Shown here piece by piece: positions 1 through 8,188 of a stretch of 64,000 nucleotides of DNA; the stretch's first letter is position 1; each line of letters begins with the position of its first letter. The notes under the pieces were generated by a model, which worked only from the letters and a program-made list of their open reading frames with translations, was not told the DNA's origin and did not search any database. The DNA comes from Sphingobacterium sp. LZ7M1 (lineage in GTDB: Bacteria; Bacteroidota; Bacteroidia; Sphingobacteriales; Sphingobacteriaceae): NCBI RefSeq assembly GCF_024296865.1, contig NZ_CP101134.1:2046001-2110000 (forward strand), in the 5' to 3' direction. A program made the position numbers and the translations under genes.

Positions 1-185
1 AATAAACTGCATAATACAAAAAATGAATAGCAATAGGAAGGATTCAATGACATAATTAAAGAAAGATGGACAAACCTTCTTTTCATTAACCTTTCCAGTG
101 TCACCTTGAGGAACGAAAGGACTCGGAACCATCCAATCTTCATTTGAAATGGTTTTCTCATCTTTGGAATGCAGTTTGACCGCAT

Positions 186-317
186 TCTCTTCGTTACTTT
201 TAGAGCCCAAAAGTAACCAAAACCAAACCGACAAAGGAGCTCACGGACACCAATTTTCTTCGTTACTTTTGAAGCCCAAAAGTAACCAAACCGACGAAGG
301 AGCTCACGGATACCAAA
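186..317. repeat. Two-copy tandem repeat with a palindromic core
   Basis: Two head-to-tail copies of a unit of about 65-70 bases. Each copy carries a perfect 9-base inverted repeat, GTTACTTTT...AAAAGTAAC (193-201/209-217 and 262-270/278-286) with a 7-base loop, followed by a shared AAACCGAC(A/G)AAGGAGCTCACGGA stretch. The copies differ by small substitutions and a short gap. The open frames across it are low-complexity by-products of the repeat, so I read it as non-coding. Similar Bacteroidota intergenic palindromes are known to me only in general terms. Confidence 0.7.
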
Positions 318-1290
318 AACAACTCGAATCCGTAAAGGCTTCGGCTCATTTAAGATGGCTTTTCGCACAATCATCTGCACATGAAAAGAACGCCTTGTTG
401 TCGGGAATATCTTCCTTCAAAATTCTCCTTTAGATGGAGAATTTTTTGAAAGCATTCCAAGGCCAATCCCATCGCAGGGCAACGGCATTCTTTCCATTTT
501 TCCGCCATTGGAAATGAGCCGGAGGCTAAAGGGCTTCCTTCGGAAGGATAATGTATATTTATATATTTTGAGAAACCCCCAGAGGGGGTGGAATCTTTGT
601 AGAAGTTGGATGTTTGAAATGGCCAACCCCTAGCGAGGGTGGAATATTTTTCCATATATTTTTTATTTTATACGGGTCTAAAAAGAAAAAAAATAGTTTG
701 CTCATCTTACGATTTGGCAATGACAACGATCCTTAAAAAAATAAAAAAATAGATTCTTCGTTTCACTCTGAATCCCTCTTTTTCGCATTTTGATTCTGAA
801 CGATTAGTGAAGAATCTGTACGGTTCTCCTCCAACAGGTCCTGTCATGCTGCACCACAGGTGCAGGAACTGTACGCTAATGCAATGATTCCCAAAAATTG
901 GTTTGGAATGTTCCGAGATCCTTCCTGCGTCAGGATGACCGGCTTAGCATTATAAAAGGTATGTTACAGATCCTTCCTTCTTTAGGATGAAGCAGATAAT
1001 ATGTGGCGGGCTATGCAATAGTCCCTACGCAAATTTGTATTAAAACCGCATTCAATGGTTTACGATCTTGGTCTATCCTCCCATCCATTCAATCCTGGTT
1101 CTTCCCCAGATCTTGGCCTATCCTCTTATCCCTTTCATCCTGGTTCAAACCTCCGGCGGGTGAGCCTGTCTAATCCAAAACCACCCCTTTTTAACACTCA
1201 GAAATCTAAAAAAATAGGATTATGGTAGATTTGAATAAGGGAATAGGTGTTTATTGATAAAATCACAATTATTTGAAATGTTTCTGACAA
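318..1290. other. Gene-free repeat-rich region, with degenerate copies of the 45-46 kb repeat family
   Basis: No credible gene was found. A hairpin AAAATTCTCC/GGAGAATTTT lies at 419-445. At about 793-880 there is a two-part element (ATTCTGAACGATTAGTGAAG..., then CTGCACCACAGGTGCAGGAA...) that matches the paired hairpin module of the array at 45.0-46.4 kb. Two related GATCCTTC...AGGATGA hairpins follow at about 927-1000. At 1064-1145 the text CTTGGTCTATCCTCCCATCC and CAATCCTGGTTC is the reverse complement of the array's purine-rich spacer. It looks like decayed and partly inverted copies of the same family. Confidence 0.6.
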
Positions 1291-1293
1291 ATT

Positions 1294-1327
1294 TATTCGC
1301 TATAATATAAAGCGAATATTAATTTTG
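1294..1327 (+). promoter_or_regulatory. Promoter and inverted repeat in front of mqo
   Basis: TAATTTTG at 1320-1327 fits the Bacteroidota -7 consensus TAnnTTTG and ends 17 bases before the mqo start. Immediately upstream is a perfect 8-base inverted repeat, TATTCGCT (1294-1301) and AGCGAATA (1311-1318), spaced by 9 bases and filling the -12 to -35 zone. No clear -33 TTTG is visible. The symmetric site in that place could be an operator for an unknown regulator. That is an inference. Confidence 0.5.
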
Positions 1328-1344
1328 TATTTCATTTAAAAACC

Positions 1345-2841
1345 ATGGGTAAGAAAACAAAAAAAACGGAGGTTGACGTCGTTCTGATTGGTGGAGGCAT
1401 CATGAGCGCGACGTTAGGTACGTTAATTAATGAGCTGAGTCCAGATATTAATATTGAGATTATCGAGCGTTTGGATGTTGTTGCTGCAGAGAGTTCAGAT
1501 GCGTGGAATAATGCCGGTACAGGTCACTCGGCACTTTGTGAACTAAACTATACACCAGAGCAGCCTGATGGAAGTGTGAAAATTGATAAGGCAATCAGTA
1601 TTGCTGAACAATATGAGATTTCCAAGCAGTTTTGGTCTTACCTAGTAGAGAAGAATATTATCAAGAACCCTAATCATTTTATCCGCCGCGTTCCGCATAT
1701 GTCGGCCGTTTTTGGCGATAGAGATGTGCAGTTCTTGAAGACCAGATTTGAGACCATGACCAAACAAAATCTATTCAAAGGTATGGAGTATACCGAGGAT
1801 AAAACTTTGTTGAATGAATGGGTTCCCTTGATGATGGAAGGCAGGTCAGCTGATGAGGCTATTGCTGCTACAAAAATGGATATCGGTACTGATGTGAACT
1901 TCGGTGCTTTGACCAGAGATTTGATTACTTACTTGGATGGAAAAGACAATATCAAGTTGTCCTTGAACCAAGAAGTTAAAGATATTGACCGTGAGGATGA
2001 TGGTAGATGGGAAGTAGAAGTTAAAGATTTGAAAACAGGCAAGAAGAGAGAAATCTTGGCTAAGTTTGTTTTCATCGGTGCAGGTGGACACTCTTTATTG
2101 TTGTTGGAGAAATCGGGAATCCCTGAAGCTAAAGGCTATGGTGGTTTCCCTGTTGGAGGACAATGGTTGAGATGCAATAATGAAGAGATCATCAAGCAAC
2201 ACCATGCCAAGGTTTATGGAAAGGCATCAGTAGGTGCTCCTCCGATGTCGGTTCCGCATTTGGATACCCGTTATATCGATGGAAAACAAGCTCTGTTGTT
2301 CGGTCCTTATGCAGGTTTCTCGACCAAATTCTTGAAAAAAGGATCTTATTTCGACTTGCCGGCATCCATTAAACTTTCCAATATCCGTCCGATGTTATCG
2401 GCAGGATTGGATAACCTACCATTGACTAAATATTTGATCACCGAGGTGATGAAAAAACCTCAGGACAAATTAGATTCCCTGAAACAATTTATGCCAACCG
2501 CTAAATTGGAAGATTGGGAAATCGAAAAAGCTGGCCAACGTGTACAGGTTATCAAAAAAGACCCTAAACATGGTGGTATCTTGGAGTTCGGAACTGAGGT
2601 AGTTTCCAGTGCCGATGGATCCATTGCTGCCTTATTGGGCGCTTCACCAGGTGCATCAACTTCAGTAGCAATCATGATCAACTTATTGAAAAGATGTTTC
2701 CCTGACCGTGCAAAATCTGATTCTTACCGTAAGAAATTGCGTGAGATGATCCCATCTTGGGGCAAGAAGTTAAATGATGACGCCGAGCTGTGTCAATCAA
2801 CAAGAAATCGTACCTCTGCAATTTTGCAGATCGATAAATAA
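1345..2841 (+). CDS. mqo: Malate:quinone oxidoreductase
   Basis: Membrane-associated FAD enzyme that oxidises malate to oxaloacetate and passes electrons to the quinone pool, a TCA-cycle step that bypasses NAD. The 498-residue length is normal for Mqo. The N-terminus has a dinucleotide-binding loop VLIGGGIMSATLG (about residues 13-25), followed by the family block with SSDAWNNAGTGHSALCELNYTP near residues 50-72; the C-terminal half contains the GASPGAST segment typical of the family. The ATG is supported by the -7 element just upstream. The gene appears monocistronic: a TPP riboswitch and an independent unit follow. Identification is from clear family motifs. Confidence 0.96.
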   Translation: MGKKTKKTEVDVVLIGGGIMSATLGTLINELSPDINIEIIERLDVVAAESSDAWNNAGTGHSALCELNYTPEQPDGSVKIDKAISIAEQYEISKQFWSYLVEKNIIKNPNHFIRRVPHMSAVFGDRDVQFLKTRFETMTKQNLFKGMEYTEDKTLLNEWVPLMMEGRSADEAIAATKMDIGTDVNFGALTRDLITYLDGKDNIKLSLNQEVKDIDREDDGRWEVEVKDLKTGKKREILAKFVFIGAGGHSLLLLEKSGIPEAKGYGGFPVGGQWLRCNNEEIIKQHHAKVYGKASVGAPPMSVPHLDTRYIDGKQALLFGPYAGFSTKFLKKGSYFDLPASIKLSNIRPMLSAGLDNLPLTKYLITEVMKKPQDKLDSLKQFMPTAKLEDWEIEKAGQRVQVIKKDPKHGGILEFGTEVVSSADGSIAALLGASPGASTSVAIMINLLKRCFPDRAKSDSYRKKLREMIPSWGKKLNDDAELCQSTRNRTSAILQIDK

Positions 2842-2854
2842 TATTCACAATACT

Positions 2855-2970
2855 TATGGGGTGCTGAATATGTCCCGTTTATGACGGGACATATTTTTAG
2901 GCTGAGATGATACCCAATTCCGGTTTTGATCGGAATGAACCTGATCCAGGTAATGCTGGCGTAGGAATAA
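2855..2970 (+). promoter_or_regulatory. TPP (thiamine pyrophosphate) riboswitch, THI element
   Basis: The conserved THI-box blocks occur in order: ATGGGGTGC (about 2857-2864), a variable P3-type stem ATATGTCCCGT/ACGGGACATAT (2868-2894), GGCTGAGATGATACCC (2900-2915), a small extra hairpin ATTCCG/CGGAAT, then GAACCTGATCCAGGTAATGC and TGGCGTAGGAA (to about 2967). These match the TPP aptamer consensus closely. Downstream, CTCC at about 2991-2994 can pair with the GGAGG at 3023-3027 at the proposed start, so control is probably translational. That folding is inferred by eye. It should repress the next two genes when thiamine pyrophosphate is plentiful. Confidence 0.93.
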
Positions 2971-3020
2971 ACAAAGATCCTTTCCCTTATCTCCATAAGT
3001 GCTTATACCATTCAGCGAAA

Positions 3021-3644
3021 TTGGAGGAAATCTTTAATAACATTATTCAAACATTGCAGCAAACGTCCTGGTTGGAAAGGTTTTCTGTGATCTGTGGCAT
3101 TATCCAAGTCCTATTGTCCAAGAACAATAAGGTATCCAATTACCTGTTTGGGATAATGGGGATTACGACTGGGATGCTGGTTCTGTACAATGCCGGGCTA
3201 TATGCTGAAATTGCTTTACAAATCTATTATTTGGTCATGAGTATCTATGGCTGGTGGTTTTGGATAAGCAATAAGACCGCAAAGGAACAGCCCATTACCC
3301 ATTCGACTAAGCAAGAATGGGTTACCGTCCTCAGCATCGTATTTGGAGGTTTCTTGATCTTTTACTTTTTGCTTCGCAGCATTACCAATTCCGATGTGCC
3401 TATTTGGGATGCTTGGGTGACCTCCACAGCCTGGGCTGGTATGTGGCTTTTGGCGAAAAGAAAAATTGAAAATTGGATCTTGCTCAATATCAGTAACCTT
3501 TTTGCCGTACCACTTTTGATCCATAAAGACCTTTACCTATTCGCAGCACTGACCACGTTTCTATTTATAGTTGCCATTTTCGGTTACCTAAATTGGAAAC
3601 GAATCATGAAAATCCAAAAATTAGAATTAAATACAGACAATTAA
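3021..3644 (+). CDS. pnuT: PnuT-type thiamine transporter (PnuC family)
   Basis: Integral membrane protein of the PnuC family, 207 residues from the start chosen here, with about seven hydrophobic segments and the family-like stretch QIYYLVMSIYGWWFW. PnuC-family members under TPP riboswitches are assigned as thiamine uptake facilitators (PnuT), and that is the basis for the substrate. The longest open frame begins at an ATG at 2907, but that ATG lies inside the riboswitch aptamer, so it cannot be the real start. TTG at 3021 gives MEEIFNNIIQTLQQTSWLE, a family-like N-terminus, and there is no in-frame ATG until well inside the first membrane region. The stop abuts the next ATG, so the two genes are co-transcribed. 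Confidence 0.88.
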   Translation: MEEIFNNIIQTLQQTSWLERFSVICGIIQVLLSKNNKVSNYLFGIMGITTGMLVLYNAGLYAEIALQIYYLVMSIYGWWFWISNKTAKEQPITHSTKQEWVTVLSIVFGGFLIFYFLLRSITNSDVPIWDAWVTSTAWAGMWLLAKRKIENWILLNISNLFAVPLLIHKDLYLFAALTTFLFIVAIFGYLNWKRIMKIQKLELNTDN

Positions 3645-4721
3645 ATGTTGATATCAGAACAAATTCAGATCATAAAGGAATTACAGGCCGAAGGAATCAA
3701 GAATAAGGCGCTTACGAAAGAGCAACTTGACCTTGTGTACCAAAACAACTGGTTTAATCTTTGGGTTCCGAAAACATTAAACGGCTTGGAAATGTCCTTT
3801 CCAGAAGGCTTGGACTTATTGGAAGAGCTGGCTTATTGGGATGGCGGATTGGCCTGGACGGTAACCTTATGTGCTGGTGCGAATATGTTTGCAGGCTTTA
3901 TACAACCTGAATTTGCCAAAAGCCTCTGGTCTGATCCCAAGATCTGTTTGGGAGGCAGCGGAAGAGTCGGAGGGAAGGCAATTGATGCTGGAGAATATTT
4001 TGTGGTTTCTGGTTATTGGAACTATGCCACCGGTGCTCCTCATTTAACCCATTTCACTTTCAATGCTGAAATCATTAATAATGGAGAGGTACTGAAAAAT
4101 GAATCAGGCGAGAATTTATATTTTTCCTTCCTGGTCCCAAAGGATGATGTACTCATCCATTATGATTGGGATACCATAGGGTTGGAATGTACCGCGAGCC
4201 ATTCCTTTTCCTTTCAGGACCTGAAAGTGCCCAAGGAAAATGCTTTTGTACTTGATCCTAAAGCTAAACAGTCTAATTCGACCCTTTTTAATATTCCTTT
4301 TATGCCATTTGCAGAATTGACCCTATTGGTGAATTATGTAGGTATGTTCAAGCGGTTTTTAGACCTGTGCGAAAAGTATTATTTCGAGAAATCAAAAGAT
4401 AGCCATTGGGCGGAGAAACATAGTAAAACTAGGTTTAAACAGCTGGATCAATTACGCACAAAATTTGAAGGGAAGGTAGGCCAGGTGAAGGCTTATGCTG
4501 TTGAGCTATGGCAAAATGCCAGTAAAGGGAAAGAGGTTGAGGCGGATCTGTATTTGAAAATTGGAGAATTATCGAGAGAAATTGCAAAAGATGTGCGTAT
4601 GGATTGTGCCGAGATATTGCCTTTGTTGGGAATCAGAGCAGCGCAAAAGGAAAATGAATTGAATATCGTATTTCGGAATTTATTTACGGCAAGTCAGCAT
4701 AGTTTGTTGAATGTGTGGTAG
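3645..4721 (+). CDS. Acyl-CoA-dehydrogenase-like flavoprotein under the TPP riboswitch
   Basis: A 358-residue protein with the acyl-CoA dehydrogenase fold signature: an N-terminal helical part with WVPKTLNGLEMSFPEGLDLLEEL (about residues 40-62, split here only for reading), a middle beta domain with GGSGRVGGKAIDAGEYFVVS, and a C-terminal helical part. Relatives include both dehydrogenases and flavin-dependent monooxygenases of the DszC/HpaA-type group; I cannot tell which, and I do not see an obvious catalytic glutamate. It starts at the base after the pnuT stop and shares the TPP riboswitch, so it should respond to thiamine status. A thiamine kinase or pyrophosphokinase, often found beside pnuT, is not here. 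Its substrate is unknown. Confidence 0.78.
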   Translation: MLISEQIQIIKELQAEGIKNKALTKEQLDLVYQNNWFNLWVPKTLNGLEMSFPEGLDLLEELAYWDGGLAWTVTLCAGANMFAGFIQPEFAKSLWSDPKICLGGSGRVGGKAIDAGEYFVVSGYWNYATGAPHLTHFTFNAEIINNGEVLKNESGENLYFSFLVPKDDVLIHYDWDTIGLECTASHSFSFQDLKVPKENAFVLDPKAKQSNSTLFNIPFMPFAELTLLVNYVGMFKRFLDLCEKYYFEKSKDSHWAEKHSKTRFKQLDQLRTKFEGKVGQVKAYAVELWQNASKGKEVEADLYLKIGELSREIAKDVRMDCAEILPLLGIRAAQKENELNIVFRNLFTASQHSLLNVW

Positions 4722-4728
4722 GATAAAA

Positions 4729-4766
4729 CAACTCCCTAAAAGGAATAATATCTAGGGAGTTGGTAA
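4729..4766. terminator. Bidirectional hairpin terminator
   Basis: Perfect 10-base arms CAACTCCCTA (4729-4738) and TAGGGAGTTG (4753-4762) lie between the convergent ends of the flavoprotein gene and the minus-strand lipoprotein operon. Flanking A/T runs are weak, but the position suits a shared terminator. Confidence 0.7.
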
Positions 4767-4773
4767 AATAAAT

Positions 4774-6045
4774 CTAAGATACATCAGCGTTATCTTGGAA
4801 GTATGCCCAAGTTAATCCATCTGTTGCATCGACTATCGTATAACCAAGACCAGTTTTAATGATATAAAACCCATTAGGGTTATAGATATAACTTGTAGTG
4901 ATATTCATGGCTCGGAGTATTGCAGGGTTAGTAGAGGGGATGCCTTCCAAAAATGGAATAAACCTAAGGATACCATTATCTCCAAATCTAGCTACAGGTC
5001 CATGGTTACTACCAGCTGTGGCCCCTCTTAAACCAATAGCCATAAACCAGAAATAGGTTTTATATTGCTCATTATAATCATAATTTGGCACAAGAGTAAA
5101 CGAAGTGAAGTTTGGTAGTTTTTGAAAGCCTGCAATATCAGGTTGATTTCGCTTTCCAAAGCCTTGAGAAGATGTCCACCATAAAATTTTCGTGCCGGCA
5201 ATGGTAAATTCCTTTGCTGTTTTTATGTCGTAAACTTGTGGTTTGCCGACATTCGAGATATTTATGCCATCTTTAGAACTTAGCGAAGTTGAGTTGAGCC
5301 TTAAACCTTCCATCAATTTTATTTTCACACCATCAATTTCAATTGGTCTAACTAGGGATAATCCATTGCCATTAAAGAAATAATTTGATTTCGTAACGAC
5401 TGGATTTTGATTGGTTCCAGAATAAAATAAAAATTGCCGTGAATTGGTGTCGATTTCTAAACCAAAGGTTTTGCCGTTTTGCTTATAAGAAAAGAAGAAT
5501 TTCGGCATTTCCATCAATTTCTTAATTTTTTCTTGGTCTGCAATAATAGAATTACCTTTCAACTTGGTTAATTTTTCTGGAGTACATTTTGTCAAAGTCA
5601 ATATTGATTTTTTGGTTTCACCTTCCAAGATAATCGTATCATTCTTGATGATCTTGTACGTGAATAAGGTGTCGATATGTAGAGCATCAGCAGCGAGATT
5701 ACCAAATTTACTGGTTTTTGGAAATGACAATGAAGCATTGGTATTTACAATTCCAATGTGATAATCTGTATTGTCAAATCTTAAAAAATTCCTGGAGAAA
5801 TCACTCATGAATTCAGAAGACTTTTCTGTGTTAAATCCAAGATAACCATAGGTTGCAGTTTGATTTGGACCATATTCAAGGGTAAATTCCCAACCTGTTT
5901 TATGAGCCGCTATGGCATCTTTTAATTGTTGTAATTTTACTTCCGGTTTCTCCCAGACTTCCTCAACTTCAAAAGTTTTCAGTTCTCCTTTTTTACAAGA
6001 AAACAGGACACAAAGGGATAATATTAACCATATATATTTTTTCAT
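4774..6045 (-). CDS. DUF4302-like surface lipoprotein (distal copy)
   Basis: A 423-residue secreted lipoprotein: the N-terminus MKKYIWLILSLCVLFSCKKG is a signal peptide with a lipobox cysteine at residue 17. After a short linker there is a GWEFTLEYGPNQTATYGYLG segment equivalent to the GW...YLYP opening of DUF4302 in the neighbouring gene, followed by beta-rich sequence with no catalytic motif that I recognise. It is the last gene of the SusCD operon, 8 bases after its paralogue. The two share layout but are well diverged. It probably sits on the cell surface and helps bind or process the imported substrate. That role is inference from context; the family has no known function. Confidence 0.65.
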   Translation of the reverse strand: MKKYIWLILSLCVLFSCKKGELKTFEVEEVWEKPEVKLQQLKDAIAAHKTGWEFTLEYGPNQTATYGYLGFNTEKSSEFMSDFSRNFLRFDNTDYHIGIVNTNASLSFPKTSKFGNLAADALHIDTLFTYKIIKNDTIILEGETKKSILTLTKCTPEKLTKLKGNSIIADQEKIKKLMEMPKFFFSYKQNGKTFGLEIDTNSRQFLFYSGTNQNPVVTKSNYFFNGNGLSLVRPIEIDGVKIKLMEGLRLNSTSLSSKDGINISNVGKPQVYDIKTAKEFTIAGTKILWWTSSQGFGKRNQPDIAGFQKLPNFTSFTLVPNYDYNEQYKTYFWFMAIGLRGATAGSNHGPVARFGDNGILRFIPFLEGIPSTNPAILRAMNITTSYIYNPNGFYIIKTGLGYTIVDATDGLTWAYFQDNADVS

Positions 6046-6053
6046 GATATTTA

Positions 6054-7319
6054 TTATTTAAATCTTATCCAAACCCTACTATCTTTCACACTTACAAAAT
6101 CGAATTGTTCATCTCCCGTTTCAAAAACGTAAAATCCTTTTGGTTCAAACCAAACCTGATTTTGATTTTTAACTATTTCTTCAAATTCTGGCCCAAAGCT
6201 CTGTCCCGCCATTTCACGAACTACCTTGAAGGATAAAATACCTTGATTGTTATATAAAGTGGTAAAGACGGGGCCAAGATTGTACTCGTTGAAAAATATG
6301 ATAAACAAGGCATCAAAAGGATCTATGTACATTCTTGGGATATATAGAAGGAAATTGAAGCCAGGAAAAGTTCTAATACCTAAAGCGTCTTTTTTTCCAG
6401 CGATCGTAAACCCAAAAGAGGATGCATATCTTTTATTGATCAGGTACATTCTTCTTGGTGCATCTTTATCGATAGAAACTGGTTTGTTTTGATCAAGGAT
6501 TTCAATATCTACAGTACCATTTAATTTTGCTGTTGTTTTATTGTTGGTCTTGTTGATGATGAAGTTATCAAAACCTTTCACGGCCAAGCCACCTGCATTT
6601 AATGGGTCCTTTAGAAAAATGCCTTTATCGGTAAGGGCATACTCTGTAATAAAGCTTTTGAAAGTAGAGTTCTCTTCATAATAAAAAGCAATATTGTTGG
6701 TTTCAGTATTGAAAATCACACCATAATCCTTATTGTTGATTTTTACAGTTTTATAATAGTTTGTCAACTGGTTGATTTCTTCGACTTTTGCATTTAAGAG
6801 AAACGCTTTTCTAATATAGTCGTCACCTTCATTTTCCTTGGCTCTGACTAAAGTCAAGGTGCTTTCATTATGATTTCCAACTAATTTTATGGTATCTGTA
6901 GAAGTTTCAATGATTGAAAATTCAAAATCAGAAATCAAACCACCACCTCTTAATCCTCCACTTTTTTGTTCATCTGGGTCAGACAGCTGATGTATGTAAG
7001 AATATGTATCAAAATATAGACTGACAACCTGATCCGCTGCTAAGCGGTAAGAACTTTCGTCGGAGGTGCCAGCTTTGATATTATCAATAGTGGCAAAGCT
7101 TTTAACCCTGTTTTTATCGTCGAAATTGAACTTAAAAGTATAACTTCCGCCACCTTTTGGATATAAATATCCGATCCATCCATTTTTCGAGCCTGTTAAT
7201 TGCTTAGCATATTCGTCTTTTAATTTATTCAATTTGGCGTCAGGTCGCACTCCTTCAAATTCCTTTTTACAAGAAATTAGGAGCAAGCACATGATCAATG
7301 AGAAAATTATTGGTTTCAT
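6054..7319 (-). CDS. DUF4302 family lipoprotein
   Basis: A 421-residue lipoprotein, signal peptide MKPIIFSLIMCLLLISCKKE with the lipobox cysteine at residue 17. The domain opens with KNGWIGYLYPKGGGSYTF and FNFDDKNRVKSF, which is the typical start of DUF4302 (a Bacteroidota family of unknown function often found with TIGR04549 metallohydrolases and SusCD pairs). Its start overlaps the stop of the metallohydrolase gene by 4 bases, so the two are translationally coupled. The downstream gene is a divergent paralogue. I infer an accessory substrate-handling role at the outer membrane. Confidence 0.8.
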   Translation of the reverse strand: MKPIIFSLIMCLLLISCKKEFEGVRPDAKLNKLKDEYAKQLTGSKNGWIGYLYPKGGGSYTFKFNFDDKNRVKSFATIDNIKAGTSDESSYRLAADQVVSLYFDTYSYIHQLSDPDEQKSGGLRGGGLISDFEFSIIETSTDTIKLVGNHNESTLTLVRAKENEGDDYIRKAFLLNAKVEEINQLTNYYKTVKINNKDYGVIFNTETNNIAFYYEENSTFKSFITEYALTDKGIFLKDPLNAGGLAVKGFDNFIINKTNNKTTAKLNGTVDIEILDQNKPVSIDKDAPRRMYLINKRYASSFGFTIAGKKDALGIRTFPGFNFLLYIPRMYIDPFDALFIIFFNEYNLGPVFTTLYNNQGILSFKVVREMAGQSFGPEFEEIVKNQNQVWFEPKGFYVFETGDEQFDFVSVKDSRVWIRFK

Positions 7320-8176
7320 TTTGTAGTTGGTTTAGTTAACGATAAGAATGCGGCTCGAACTTCCCTTTGAAGAGCCCTGAAATCAATGTTGAAAACTTCC
7401 TTGTAGTACTGGACAACAATGCTCTCTTTAAGACGAAACGTCGCCTCAACTGGAGTATTGGCTTTTACTAATGCATCGAATTTTTCTTGTCCTTCCACCA
7501 ACAAGTAAGCAATCGTTTCAACGAAGTCTTCTTGTTCCGCAGATTTTGCATAACTCGACACAAATCCCTGTGCATTTGCTGTTTCTTCTGGCGTATTGAA
7601 CCAAGTTTGTGTATACCATGCTGTACTTATGCCTCTCCATGCCTGAGGGTAATGAATATTCTGATGCAGAATATGGGCAAACTCATGGTGAATGGTATGG
7701 AGCATCTGACTGACTGTCTCAGGTTTTGAAAAATCAAAGTCATTTACTACATATAAAACGACCTTGGTTCCGCCTTCGGCAGTCCCCAAAATAATAGTAC
7801 CGTTGTTTTGGTATTCCGCACTGCCAACCAAAATAAACTTGGATAGAGAGTACCTTTTCAGAAATTCTTTCCCAGCAACTTTTTCATAGGGTTTCATCCA
7901 GATATCCCTAACAGCCGTTAGTACAGGAATCACTTTTTTTTCTTGGGGCGGAACTAGCGTCCTATTAAAATTGATTTCGAAGGGAGTCCATTTGTATTTG
8001 ATCTCAATATTATAGGATTTAATAAATTCTTGGAAGATAAATCTATCAATTGGACCGTTTGCCCATCTTTCACCGCCTAAATCCACAATTGGTTCGTCTG
8101 GCAAAGTTTCCTCTTTGGCACAAGAAGTTAATAGGGAAATTAGTAGTAGGAATATTGCACATTTATAATGTTTCAT
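7316..8176 (-). CDS. Substrate import-associated zinc metallohydrolase lipoprotein (TIGR04549-like)
   Basis: A 286-residue surface lipoprotein (signal peptide MKHYKCAIFLLLISLLTSCA, lipobox cysteine 19) with a zinc-protease signature HHEFAHILHQ at about residues 164-173, where HEFAH is the HExxH zinc site. A third ligand probably lies in the EETANAQGFVSSYA or EDFVETIAY segments; the latter has a Glu-aspartate cluster about 50 residues on. Proteins of this type are found next to SusC/SusD pairs, as here (12 bases after susD). It may cleave a peptide or protein substrate before import. What it cuts cannot be read from the sequence. Confidence 0.85.
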   Translation of the reverse strand: MKHYKCAIFLLLISLLTSCAKEETLPDEPIVDLGGERWANGPIDRFIFQEFIKSYNIEIKYKWTPFEINFNRTLVPPQEKKVIPVLTAVRDIWMKPYEKVAGKEFLKRYSLSKFILVGSAEYQNNGTIILGTAEGGTKVVLYVVNDFDFSKPETVSQMLHTIHHEFAHILHQNIHYPQAWRGISTAWYTQTWFNTPEETANAQGFVSSYAKSAEQEDFVETIAYLLVEGQEKFDALVKANTPVEATFRLKESIVVQYYKEVFNIDFRALQREVRAAFLSLTKPTTK

Positions 8177-8188
8177 AACGATTTTATT

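Noticed and set aside
149-655. Overlapping ORFs on both strands (94 and 94 residues, and 69 residues) as genes
   Set aside because: They cross the tandem palindrome repeat and a hairpin, have repeated low-complexity sequence (SLLLEPKSNQ, SLLLKPKSNQ) and no family or regulatory signal.
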